Shown: positions 14,093 to 24,915 of the stretch, in pieces
How the letters are laid out: each line of letters opens with the position of its first letter
Position numbering within the stretch: the stretch's first letter is position 1
Assembly (NCBI GenBank): GCA_003342895.1
Contig: PTFA01000011.1
Location: forward strand, 9,648,778-9,712,777
Source: Casuarius casuarius
Lineage: Eukaryota; Chordata; Aves; Casuariiformes; Casuariidae
Direction: 5' to 3'
DNA: 64,000 nucleotides
Made by a program: the position numbers and the translations under genes
The notes under the pieces: generated by a model
Seen by the model: only the letters and a program-made list of their open reading frames with translations
Told to the model about the DNA's origin: nothing
The model's database searches: none

Positions 14093-14162
14093 CTGATTCT
14101 GTCCTGCACTCATGGAAGTCAATTAACAGTTCCATTAACAGCAGTGGAGCAGAATTAGTCCC
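14093..14162. mobile_element. palindromic MITE-like relic
   Basis: The left half reads ctgattctgtcctgcactca and the right half ends with gcagtggagcagaattagtc. The reverse complement of the right half matches the left half over most of its length, with a few gaps and mismatches. The words resemble a dispersed palindromic element of turtles, crocodilians and birds that carries 'gattctgctcccattgaagtcaatgg'-like arms, as far as I recall it. It is probably a short non-autonomous DNA transposon. The family name is uncertain. Confidence 0.45.
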
Positions 14163-15449
14163 GAATGAAGTATCAGTAAGACTTGATTTGGTATCAGTCA
14201 TCCTCTGGAAAGCACTGCCAGGTGACAATGCCTACCTAAAAATCACGGCACAGAACATTCACCTCAGAATAAATCAGCCTTAAAAATTACTACACAATTA
14301 TTACTAGTCAAAGTAGAGTATCTACAAAATACTTTGATTTTCAGGATGATTCAAACCAGCATGCAACTATTTTAGCCTCCTTCTCCAAAATGTCTTCTAA
14401 TCTCAAGGTCAGTGAAGCCACAGTATTTGGGGTGAAACACTACACACTGGCTCACAGAAGGTTTGATTAGATAATAATGGTTCTTGAAAGTCCAGCATAT
14501 TGTAAAATTTAGCATACATGTCATAGTTGTATATTGAACAAGTTTAATATCACTTGTTCAGGAAGACAACCCACCACATAGAAGGCATTTACAAAGGAGG
14601 TCTTATGAGGGTTTTGAGGATTAGTTTAAGTAGGAAGTGTAATTTTTTTCCTAAAATCATATATCCCTGAGAAGCATCCGGAGTGACACCATCTTCTCTC
14701 ACACTGAAGTGCCTTGAGCTAAATGCCAAGAAAAATAAATGGGGAAAAAACCTTGCTTAAGGACTGGGCCCTCAGTGCCTGTAGCTCAACCAGCTGTTCC
14801 CATGCTATTTTTTACTGANCTTCTGATTTTCACTGAGGATGAAAAAGCATTGATCAAAATCTGCTGAATGGCAAAAGAAAATAGATCCAGAAATGTAGGC
14901 ACGATACTGATGCCAAGGCACAGCCAGAAGGAACACAGGCTTGATGCTTCTTATACAGCAGCTATTATCCAGCCGGCTGCAGCCCGTAGCTGTTCTGGGG
15001 CTCCGGCAGGGAATGAACATGTGGACCTGCCGCTACTCCAAGTTCACAAAGTACTTTGGGAAACAAATCTGTTCCTTGCCTGCTGGAAGTAGAGGCTGCA
15101 ATCTGAACTTTGACAAGATTTTGTATGAAGGAGAAAATTAGTATACATAGGACAAATCTGGTGACCAGCTCCAAGCTTTCACCCTGTCCTAGAATGATGC
15201 CTCCAAGAGCCAGCATGCGTGCACATCTACACGTAGTGTTTGGGCTCGGGATTGGCAGGTCCAAGGAGTACATGACACTCATGCAAGTTGTGACTGTGCC
15301 TGGAGTCACTCTAGCCCCTTAGCTGGGCAGGACACATGGTGTTTTCATAACTACAAGTCAATAAAATTCAAGCAGTTCTTTACGAGAAAGTACTTACTAC
15401 TTTTAGGTTAGCTACATATGGAAATGCTCTCTTGCACAGAGATGTTCTC
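14163..15449. other. non-coding stretch, nothing firm
   Basis: No family-like reading frame and no clear repeat was found. A short stretch near 14780 ('cctgtagctcaaccagctg') faintly recalls a tRNA-derived SINE head but cannot be extended into one. Confidence 0.5.
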
Positions 15450-15541
15450 CTAAATGAGGGCCATATTTGAGAGTTTGCTGGCCAGAGCCAGATTCTGCTG
15501 TGCTNTGAAAGTCCGGTAATTGTGCAGCATGTGCACCACTC
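15450..15541 (-). CDS. weak candidate terminal coding exon
   Basis: On the minus strand a strong polypyrimidine tract (ttgccctcctctcttctccag, read from about 15562 down to 15542) ends in AG. It is followed by an open frame of 29 codons running to a TAG at 15450-15452. The frame uses typical vertebrate codons (GTG, CTG, CAC, GCC, CAG). Its product contains VVHMLHNYRTF and, after one ambiguous codon, AQQNLALASKLSNMALI. I do not recognise the protein. Against it: part of the segment read on the plus strand (about 15479-15500) resembles the 'gccagattctgctgt' end of an archosaur palindromic repeat, no polyadenylation signal was seen just downstream, and no partner exon was found. Chance is a serious alternative. 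Confidence 0.2.
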
Positions 15542-15756
15542 CTGGAGAAGAGAGGAGGGCAACTGCTGGGACAAACCCACAGCGTCTTACCCAGTTCTCC
15601 CTCCTGGGCACAAGCAAGAATCTACATTTGGATCCAAAGGTAGGTCCTCTAGGCTTGTAATTTGAGCTGTTTTTTAACTACCTTACTTCCCCCCACACAC
15701 TCAAACTTTGATTAAAAAAATCTCTTCTAAAAATTTCTTGATCTGGGGTTCACATC

Positions 15757-15772
15757 TTTTTTTTTTTTTTTT
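15757..15772. repeat. poly-T run (16 T)
   Basis: An uninterrupted run of 16 T. No SINE or LINE body is recognisable on either side, so it is a simple low-complexity tract. Confidence 0.9.
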
Positions 15773-15859
15773 GGATATTTTTTTAAATAAGGTTTTCAAG
15801 TTACAAAATTTCACAAAAATCTGTGATTAAAAAAAGAAACCAAAATAGTTGCTCCTAAT

Positions 15860-16330
15860 TGTAGAAACTTTTGAAATTCCTGAGAGGTGCTTAGTGACTG
15901 TGACAGACAGAGACATTAGCTAACAAACACCTTCCACTCCTACAATCAGTACCACGCACTCTGGAGTATATACATTCCCAGCAACGTTAAATTAAGTTCG
16001 TTAGAGAGATCATTAAATTTCTTTTGATTAAGTGTCAGGAATAAACTGTAGATGAATGATGGAGTTTTTTAATGAGTTCGAAGTCTACGAAATAATTTTC
16101 TTCCCTGGGTCAATTATAATTTCAAAGCAAAATTCTTATGGGACCAATTTATTGGGAGTGCAAAGAGCCTTTTGTTCTCCAGCTCCCAGCTGCTCCATAT
16201 AATGCCTGACCCTGTCACTGTTTGCTTAGCAGTGATTTCGCTTACTCAGATAAGATGCTGAACGCCCTAGCAGAAAGCTCTGGAGAGCAGCTTTCTCTTT
16301 CCGGCTTATAATACTTATTTTGGTGCTATT
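15860..16330. promoter_or_regulatory. candidate conserved non-coding block (AT-rich, motif-dense)
   Basis: The block is AT-rich, lacks repeats, and is dense in words typical of developmental enhancers. Seen directly are several TAAT/ATTA homeodomain-type cores, a GATA-type site AGATAAG at 16248-16254, and ATTGG/CCAAT-like words near 16140-16160. Such composition is only suggestive. That this is conserved or an enhancer is inference and would need a multi-species alignment. Confidence 0.25.
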
Positions 16331-16545
16331 ACTTACAAAAAAAGATAAATGTCCTGCTCAGTGTATACTTTCCACTGATCTGTGAAAATGTCCAGGGATT
16401 CTTGCAGTCANGTAATGTAGACAGAGCCATTCAACGAAGTCTGGGTAAAAAGAGATCTTTCTCAGACAACGAAGATATGGGATCATTGCTAGAATACCTA
16501 AAGAGAGAGGTCTCCCTGACAGAAGTCACAAATCTGCCTTTTACA

Positions 16546-16564
16546 ATGTGATATGATATCACAT
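16546..16564. repeat. 19-nt perfect palindrome
   Basis: Nine-base arms (ATGTGATAT and ATATCACAT) flank a single central G. One such palindrome in 64 kb is close to what chance gives, so it is listed for its position near a second palindrome at 16723-16739 rather than for its own strength. Confidence 0.8.
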
Positions 16565-16722
16565 AATGTGTAGAAAGCAGCGGAGCCAAAGCATAGAGAA
16601 GAACATTACCATGTTTTAGGTCCAAGAATATCTGTATAAGCCAAATATTCACAGTGAGGATGATAGAGAAGGTGGCCACGATAGCGTCCATGTGAAGAAC
16701 ATCCATTTCATTGGCTTTCAAC

Positions 16723-16739
16723 GGCAACTTGAAGTTGCC
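16723..16739. repeat. 17-nt perfect palindrome
   Basis: GGCAACTT and AAGTTGCC flank one G. The flanks extend the pairing imperfectly (tcaac on the left, attgg on the right), so the stem could reach about 12 pairs with mismatches. It lies within a 121-codon minus-strand open frame (16431-16796) of no recognised family. Confidence 0.75.
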
Positions 16740-16869
16740 ATTGGATGTTTGTTGTGAGACTGCCTTTAGCCCCACAAAAACCCTCCAGAAAGTCATCAGA
16801 CAGTTTCAAAACCAGTTATACAGAAACATGAAATCTCCTGCTAACACCAAAGACCACAAGAATATCTGG

Positions 16870-16925
16870 ACTGCTGAACTGGGTCAAACCAAAGATCTCT
16901 CCAGCATGCCTCCAAGGCAGGCTTG
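16870..16925 (+). repeat. possible ancient dispersed repeat fragment
   Basis: The words 'ctgggtcaaaccaaagatct' followed by 'ctccagcatgcctcc' resemble a dispersed sauropsid repeat containing 'tggatcagaccaaaggtcc' and 'atctagcccagtatcctg', as I remember it. The similarity covers about 45 bases and is imperfect, so this is a tentative call with no family name. Confidence 0.35.
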
Positions 16926-16939
16926 GAGAAGAATATGAG

Positions 16940-19900
16940 AGACAGCCTGTGTGCAGGGCGATATGAGTAGATTGATTAATTTAATAGAGTAACAGAAGAA
17001 ACATGGCAGAAAAGATAGAATATGTGATTGCAATACTACAGAGAGTTCACAACAGCAGACAGTGACAGAGAAGATGCAAACAGTGAGTGAATGAAACTCT
17101 AACCCCGTTATTTCTGTGTACTAAACTGGCTGCAGAGAACATACTTAACACACCATGTTGAGGTCCCAGGATAAGCTAGGAGAGCCCAGCTGAAGTTAAC
17201 TGAAGTCTGATCTATTTGCATTGCAATTNTGGTTGCAGCATCTAACAGGCACAACCCTGGCACTGCAGCAACGCGCTCTTCCTATAAGAAGGCTCTGTCC
17301 CACAAGCAGGCGTCATCTTAATTTTATCCTCAAAATATTCTGTGAGTAAGTATCTTCCCAGGTGCAAGTCCCCTGACCCCTCTCTATTCCTTCAGTGACG
17401 ATAGTAAAGAAGATGTAACTCTTGTACATCTTACAACTAACTTTGTAACTCNTGCAAAATATTTATTGGCAATAACCCTTACAGCTGACTCTTCCTAAGA
17501 TTCACATAATAATCCTGAAGGCCGTTTTGAATCTTGCTGACTGTTTGGTCTCATCCACACCATTCAGCAATGAGTTCCGTAGTCCAGCTGTACCCAGGCA
17601 CGCTCACTTTCCCATCAGTACGTATAATTTCTGAGACTAACATACTTTTTCAAAGGCTTTGCACCCAGAAAATATATTGTTCAATTGGCTTATTGCCCAA
17701 AGCATAGACATTTTTGAAAATGCTTCCACAAAGACTTCCCTAAAATCAAGAAAACCTCCATTTATGGCACTTTCCATATCTCCTAAAGAGTGAAAATCTC
17801 ATGGAACCCAGAAACTGAGTATATTAACTAACTAGGTTTTACAAATACAGATCAACACACATTTACNATTTTATTGTAACTATGCTGTTCACTTGACATA
17901 GGTCACTGAACATCCACCACATGGTGATAATGAAATTCAAGCGCTTCTGACCTGGGCTGGAAGCAAACTAAGCCTTCCATTAGCGCACTGTGTCTAGGTA
18001 CTGCGCATGGAGTCAAGCTGTGATCTCTGATATCATATTCTGCAGTATAACAGCATGAGCTAAGAAAGGAGCTGGTTGAGCAAAGCAAAACATTTCCTCC
18101 AAATATGAACACAAACTTTTCAATGAATTCTCTTTCTCCATGCTCACTCCCCTTTTGCTATCTCCAGAGAGAGGTACTTGAGCAAATACATCTACAGAAA
18201 GTAAATTACAAAAGTCATATGCTCCGGTGCTCTCACAAGCCCCAGTAAAGAGCATCTTCACTGGAAGTGATAATTCTGGTGACTAATCAGAAAGCAGAGT
18301 CGATGTGTGTGACTTACCTACTCAACAAAGCAATGCTCATTCCAGATACTCAGAAGCATTTGGTGGATTAAGGACTTCAAACAGGTGTTTACCAGGAAAG
18401 AAAATATAACCTGGTCACGGACACTATGTGCGTAGAACAGAGGCCACACGGTTGAAATAGATACATGTGAAATATTCCACTCCAAAATATGAAGGGTCCG
18501 TTTGCAAGGTGCTTACTACTCTCATGCTGATCCAGGAAAAGAGATAATTATTTGCTTAAATCTATGCACATGAGTAGCCTAATTACATGCAACAGGACAC
18601 CCCTTCAGCTTAAGTGTTTTGTTGGACTGGGTCCCTGATACAATGTATAAAGCCAGGTGCTCTGTGCAGAATACAGAAGGATTCTGATTAAATTCTTCTG
18701 ACGTGGCGGGAGGCAGGGAGAAATGTACCCTTTATTCAGTGTCCTCCTCGGTTTACAGTTTATCTTCCAAAAAGCTGCAAGCTACAGTTTTAAGTACAGA
18801 AGGAGAGATTTGCATTGCCCAAGGTGTCCCCCCACCTCTGCCCGCCACGGAGTGCTAACACGAAATCTAAAGAGGAATCAGCCTTATCTCATCTTTTCAG
18901 TAGAAAAGAAAAATCTGAAGAGTTCAGATTCAGTACTTCATCAAAGGCGCGACGGGACTGCGTGACTAAGGCTTTCCTCTTGGTTTCAGGTGCCTCGAAG
19001 GACAGATGCACCCCTGCAGAAAGCTGGCCCTGAGCTGCTGGCTACCAGANGCAACTGCTGCAGATTGCTGAGCACTAGTCCCGCTGAGCTTAACCACTGC
19101 CAGGTCCACTGGAAACCACACTTGCAACTCAGCGAAGCACCAGGGGAAGCTGCTGCATGTGTGTAGTCTTAATTACAGACGAACAGGGCTTCCTGAACAT
19201 TTTGAAGACACTGCAAAAAACTCCACGTGAATCAACACCCTGAAGTTTTGGGCAGACGGAACTGACTTCATTCCTTGCTACATGCTCCTAACGACCAGGA
19301 TAACTATTTGTCTTTCACTCAGACTGCAGATCAGAAAAGATTCAGTTATCATAGTAGCCCAGTAATCACCAGCTGTCAGCATGATAGAAAACGAAGCACA
19401 ACCCCCCTGGCATTTTCCCTTTGCTGAATTTGTTGCCCTCTTTGACGCTGGCTAGCGTTTTGCAACACGACCATGTCGGTAGCGCTGCAGGGCAGGGAAA
19501 GGTCTGCACCATCCCCAAGGGCGCGTCCCGGCTGGGCGCAGGGCACTACCTTACACCGACCAAAAAAACCTGGGCCTTGTTGAGAGCCTGAGTAAACCCT
19601 GTGTCAAAAGAAAAGCAAACTTCCCAAAGATCAAGCCACAGAGAGCAGCGCTTGATTCCAAGATGAAGAAAATGACCCCAAACCAAAGAGCACCCCAAAG
19701 GCAGGGGTGAGCGCTCTCTGCTGTGGGGGCAACTACCAGCATTTTAGCTTCCACAAGTTAGCAACTTCCTACCGCATGTCTCAACCCACACTTGAGTGAC
19801 TTTTTTTTTTATCAACAGTTTAAAGGGACACCATCAATTTGCAAAGTTACATCCTGCCTATTTTGAACACACTTTTGCTATGAGTAATCGTCGCTAAATA

Positions 19901-20114
19901 CAAGCTTATGCACATAAACATCACTGTGCTTCACTGCATTTGCTCCTTTGAACTCACTTGTATCCCAGTTCTTCAGTCACCCCGAGCCACTTTCTCCATC
20001 ATTTCACCTCTACTAACATGCCCCCTCCTGACTGCCAGACCCGTATAAGAGTCCCAGTGGTACTGGAGAAACAGGGCTCCTGCTTCATCGTCCCCCAAGT
20101 CAGGACCAGCGGTC
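16940..20114. other. non-coding stretch, nothing recognised
   Basis: No gene or clear repeat was found. A GTAAGT-containing 5' splice-site-like word lies near 17346 with no convincing exon upstream. A run of 10 T begins at 19801. Confidence 0.5.
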
Positions 20115-20275
20115 TGGTAGCAGAGCTGGCTCTCAGGAGACCCTGGTCAGAGGAGAAATTGGGCAGCTGCATTCAGGTCCTCATTCAGCCACAGGTTTCA
20201 TGTGCAACCCTAGACAACTACTTAACCTTTTGTGGGCCTAAATTCCTATCTATAAATGGACCGAATACTGCTATG
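20115..20275 (+). repeat. MIR-like SINE relic
   Basis: The tRNA-like head is visible at about 20118-20150 ('gcagagctggctctcaggag' then 'accctggtcag'). The central block is at 20200-20265 ('accctagacaactacttaac', then 'ctttTGTGGGCCTaaattcc', then 'tatctataaatgg'). These match in order the MIR segments 'accttgggcaagtcacttaac', 'ctctgtgcctcagtttcc' and 'catctgtaaaatgg'. It is strongly diverged and therefore old. A 196-codon open frame crossing it is a chance product. Confidence 0.6.
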
Positions 20276-22199
20276 TCTCACATGTCCACTGCTAATTCAT
20301 TAACCATTTATGACTGTATGTCACTGCCACCCTCTGGCAAAGGGGGTCAGGTGGTAATGTTAAGAGATAAAGCTCATCACATGAACAGCAAAGCCCATAA
20401 AGGGCTGCTGGGTTCATTCTGTTTTTTACATAGCTCACAGTTCTGCGGAGACTTGCATTTTGCAACACGTTCACACCACTGTCCCTTTAAACAAACTTTT
20501 GGCTTGGGTAGAGAAAAGCAGAAAATGCCTGTTTCCTTCAGAAAATAAAAATGCTCCATTTGCTTGGAGAAGCAGTCCATTTTTCACTTCAGAACCCATT
20601 TGTAGTCCTCCCGGCCACACGCACACACGTGCATGGGATCGCTCAGAGATGCAGCTGTGCAAACTCAGCAAAACTCTGCCTACAAACAGGTCAGAAAAAT
20701 TTATCAGGAGCAAAGAGGGAGGGAGAATTGAGAGGCAAAGAGCAGACCACGTAACTCAAAACATCCTTCCACGAGTGAGCAAGGCCACTAGTTGTGACTC
20801 AGAGGCAAGGTTAAGCTTTAGCACTATCCCATTTAAAGTCTCAGAGGAAAATTAAATTCAACTGTGGTCTATCTTGATTGCCACCTTTGTCAGGACAAAA
20901 CAGGCATGCAAGGGAAAGCCANTCTGGGGCAATTAATTGAACTGAGATGGTGCAGGTTGTGGGGGAGAAGAGTGGAAAGGAAAAACGACGCCTCTCAAGA
21001 TACTGTTGGTGGAGCAGCTGGAACTTACCAGTTGCTGGAGACAATTTAAAGAAGATGATTTTGAGCTAGATATGGAGAGCCTTGAATGACAAAGGCCCAG
21101 AAAGTCATCCCTTCCAAGACCGAGCTGGAGACAGGCCTTCCAGGTTAGCGCGACCAAACCCAGCAAGTCACAGGGAGATTACAGCTTGACTAGAGTAGCA
21201 CTGGGAAGCAGAAAGCTGGAGAGTTAGTGGCTATACCTGCCCCTGAAATCACAGTTCCTTAAGAAGCTGGTTACCACCATGGAAGGTTGGGAGATGTCCC
21301 AGTGTATTGATGGGATGCGGCTGATGGGGGAGTGGAAGGGCATGTGAGAAGAAATGAGTAACCCACCTGCAAATGCCTTCCTGGGATTCACTGCCTTGGA
21401 GGTCTCCCATCACCTGACCCAGCACTCTCCTGGGAGCTCTGTACCCTGGACTTCTAACACAAAATCTACTTTTCTCCAGTCCAAACTGTGCAACTAGGAA
21501 AGCTCATTTCGAGAGGACTGGTCTGCCTCCTCCTCCCAGCCTGGCAATGCAGGCTTAGCTTGGAACATGGACATCTCAGGCCTCCTGCCCTTTGTTCCCC
21601 TCCATCTGCTCTCCTAGCTTGGCTGGTTTCTTTCTGCAGCTGATGGGAAAGCAATGCAGGGCAGAGGAGCAGCACATGCCAGAGCGCCAGACTGTTTGGT
21701 TTTGGCTGCCCCATGTCCTTGCTGCACATCCCGTAACTGCTTGGATGAAGAAGCACTAGTGTGTGACCCACAGTGGCAGGTGTCATACCTAACTCCCAGC
21801 TAGACANCTAGCACCTAGATACTCCTCTGAATCTGGCTCTAAATATCTCCATGTCAGGCATATATAAATACTAAAACCTCAACGGCAGATATCAAAAGCA
21901 TGCTGGCATCTGACAGTGGNCTTTCTGTTTGGTATGAGAAACCATAAAAGATTCTGCAGTAAGAAAAAGAAGCCAAACAGGCTGCTAGAGCATTCAAGAC
22001 GATATTCTTGCTGGTCATTAATTGCTGTCTGCTAAATGAACAGGCAGTCCTTATTAACCAACAACTGCAGTAGAAAACCCAAGCGACAAGGGAACCCAAG
22101 AGCTAAAATAAATCTTAGACACTCTCTCTAGCCAACGCAGTAGAAACACAAGGGTTTTCCAGCAATCTGTGATGCNTGTTTAATAGCAGGGTGAAGGAT
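20276..22199. other. non-coding stretch, nothing recognised
   Basis: Only short open frames are present, without family resemblance. No tandem or interspersed repeat was identified by eye. Confidence 0.5.
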
Positions 22200-22560
22200 G
22201 TTAAGAAAAGAAATTGGCTGGGCAAGCTTTAACTACACCGAACAGATCACCTTAGGTTATCAAAGCCGTAGTCAATACCCAAGCCTTCAGATTTACACTT
22301 TCAATCAAGTGCCTAATTAACGGAGCCTAGGAAAGCATAGTTCTGAAATTTAATGAGACACTCCACGCACAGCTAAGCGCTTCAGATATCTGAGCTTTCA
22401 AAAATCATGAGAGGGTGATAAAATAGTGCAGATTATGCAAATATAACCCCTCTTTGGGTCCACTGTAAGGTTTGCTGAAAAGGAATGAGGATGCAACATC
22501 CCTGGAACCGCTTTGATATTATGGTAGGAGTATTTATTAAGGGGCCTGCTCCTCAGCTGC
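22200..22560. promoter_or_regulatory. candidate conserved non-coding block with POU octamer
   Basis: An AT-rich, repeat-free block holds a perfect octamer ATGCAAAT at 22435-22442. It also carries CTTTGAT and ATCAAAG words typical of TCF/LEF or SOX sites, and several TAAT cores. The octamer is a direct observation. Enhancer function and conservation are inference from motif density, and a random AT-rich segment is the alternative. Confidence 0.25.
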
Positions 22561-23344
22561 CACAGAGCCCCACGCCTTCTTTGATTTCAAGAGGATACCC
22601 CAGGTTTCTGTCTGCCATAATGCCTACAGTACCAAAGTGGTGATCGCTGCAGTCCACTTTCCCTGCGTATGTTCACAGGCAGGAAAATGTTCCTTCCGGG
22701 TGAATCAGGTCGGCGGAGACAGTAAGCGACCAAGAGCCATCGTAGCAACTTCAAGAAAATCCCAGAAAAGTTTGGGTCACCCTTCTGGCTCTCCTTTTCT
22801 CCCCTGCGTTTTTTGATAGCCGGATCAGAAAGAAAAGCGCACTAAAGTCGAGCTGGAGGTGCCCTCGCTCCGCCTCGGGACCACCACTCTGCCCAGGGAA
22901 CCTGTCACGGCAGTCCCAGCCTGGCAGCACTGGCTCCACATATTTTTGGGTAAACGTCTCAGTGCTGGACTTGTCGGTCTGAATCCACCCTCTTCTACCA
23001 TGCATGCATTTCCCCAGAGCAACCAAGGGAAAGCAGGAATGTCATGAAAGCACCAGAGACCAACCCTGGGAGAAATGAACTTCAGAGCTACCCAAACATC
23101 TTAGTAAACTTACATTTAGCAATTCTGGCACAAGCAGAGCTTCAACAGTAACAAAAGTCATGGCAGCTTTGGGCACAGCTACGTGAGGAAGTTGCACCAA
23201 CTGAACTTGTGGCTTTAAATCCTTAGAGCTCGACTTGGGCAAAAGGTCTTACATCAGCTGGTGAGTAACTCATGTCGATTTAGTTTAAAAAGAACTCAAC
23301 CCAAAATAAGACTGTCAAAACTGAACTGGGTGTTGACCCACAGT

Positions 23345-23500
23345 CATCTCCGGGGGCTTATTTACAAAAGCATTAATAACTAGGTTGATATTACCTCAGG
23401 CTGATACTCATTCTACCTCTCACCTTTACCGAGGCAGGGGCACACAGCTTCAAAAGAAAGTGCCACTATGTCACAACCAGTTGACCTGCTTGAAGCCCAG
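23345..23500 (-). repeat. possible MIR-like SINE relic
   Basis: Read on the minus strand, the segment gives 'gtgacatagtggcacttt', then 'gctgtgtgcccctgcctcgg', then 'atgagtatcagcctgaggta', then 'cttttgtaaata'. The order recalls the 3' half of sauropsid MIR-like SINEs: a 'gtgaccttgggcaagtcact' block, a 'ctctgtgcctcag' block, an 'aatgatactgacct' block and a 'ctttgtaaag' block. The match is weak and gapped. Confidence 0.35.
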
Positions 23501-24564
23501 TGAAGCAGCTGATGATGCTTCAGGTCCTGCTCAGGCCGCCCGACTTTGAGACTGCAACGGCTGCTCCCCGGTGCTCGCACAGGCAGGGCAATGGAGGTGG
23601 CCTGTCCCACCGGGGCACGGGATGCTGCTGGCAGCCTTTCTTTGAAATCAGCTGTCTGAATGCAGTTCTGGGCCACGGCGCTCACTTTTATATCTGCAGG
23701 ACATTTCGAACACAACCAGCCAAATCTAAACAAGGTCAAAGTGTCTTTGGGACTCNAGTGACTACTGAAGCAGAAACATGCAAAAAATAGTATTTAAAGG
23801 CTTGATCNAGCTGCTTGATGAGAGCAGTGGAGAGATGCCTGCTGGGAGGGGGCCTTACCTGGCAAAGGTGCCCTTTTTTCAAGCTCTTGGAGCACTTTGG
23901 GCTTTTGTGCTTGCAGCTGTTACTCAAAATAGTTCAGTGAATCTTTAGTGTTAGTACATAGCAAAGGGTGAATAGCACAGTGTAAATCACCTTTATACTG
24001 TTCATTACTGGCAGGGCACCTCATGTAAATGGTCAGGTGAAAATGGCTGTGGAAGCAAACGAATGGTTTCAGCAATAACATTGATAGTTCTGTTTATTTC
24101 TCTTTGAGAAAGGTCCTCAACGCACCCGTTCTGCACGTAGCCTGATCAATGGAGCGTTTCGGGAACTGGCTGTTGCCCCTCCAGCACCCACGAGCCATAC
24201 ACCGCGGGAGCCATGTCCATGGGGGATATTGCTCCCCTCGTATANCCTACTGGCTGCAATTCCACCATCGGGAAGCAGAGTTAGGCCAGTGCCGAGCTGT
24301 CAATCCAGGCTCTGAACGCTTATTGCAATGAACACCCTTTGCTATGTGTGGTGCCTCCTGATCCGACTGGGCTGACATGGGCAAAAGCATGACAAGTAAC
24401 AACGTGATGGCTCAGTGCAGGCGGACGGGACCAGATCCCAATCTCAGCAAAAGCGAGGATAAAGCAACTCTCAGCAGCGCCTTACCAAGGCAGGAGTATT
24501 GCACTTTAGGTTTCAAAACAAAAATGCCAAATTTAATATCCACATTTTATCAATTAAAAAAGGG
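23501..24564. other. non-coding stretch, nothing recognised
   Basis: No gene and no repeat was identified before the CR1 relic that follows. Confidence 0.5.
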
Positions 24565-24915
24565 GGAGGGGGAAAAAGTGGAGAATAGAGCCACGAATAC
24601 GATTCAAGGATTGAAGGAAATGCTTGACGAAGAGAAAATTAAGGACCTCAGTCTGTTTAGCTGATCAGAAAGAAGGCTGGAAGGTGATTTGATTACAGCC
24701 TATAGGAATTTTCATGCACAGACAATACAGGATAATCAAGAGGGTAAAGACAGAAAAGAATAAATGGCTGGAAGCTGAAGCCAGACAAATTCAAATGAGA
24801 TAAAAGGCACAGATTTTAACAGGGAGATGATTAACCACTGGTACAAGTTACAAAGGGGGTAGGGGAGACTTTGACTGTTGACATCTTAACTGGATTCATT
24901 TCCAAAAGGGATACT
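24565..24915 (+). mobile_element. ancient CR1 LINE fragment (3' region)
   Basis: The segment follows the 3' coding end of CR1 in order. 'aggacctcagtctgtttagc' at about 24642-24661 matches the CR1 hallmark 'gagctcagtctatttagc'. Next come a 'agaaggctggaaggtgattt' block with 'gattacagcctata', then 'aatggctggaagctgaagcc' and 'agacaaattcaaatgagat' (24762-24800), then 'gattaaccactggtacaag'. These match the archosaur/turtle CR1 phrases for 'gggtgacttgattacagtctat', 'aatggctggaagttgaagctagacaaattc' and 'attaaccattggaacaa'. It lacks an intact frame and the terminal satellite-like tail, so it is a dead, old insertion truncated at both ends. It is not from the younger avian CR1 subfamilies as I remember them. 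Confidence 0.75.

Noticed and set aside
15585..15645. Possible 45-base plus-strand exon ending at AAAG|GTAGGT
   Set aside because: Too short, weak acceptor, and it lies antisense beside another equally weak exon candidate.
17500..17640. Segment recalling a dispersed vertebrate repeat containing 'gagttccacag'
   Set aside because: Similarity limited to about a dozen bases; not enough to call a repeat.
19958..20548. 196-codon plus-strand open frame
   Set aside because: It runs through a MIR-like SINE relic and has no family resemblance.
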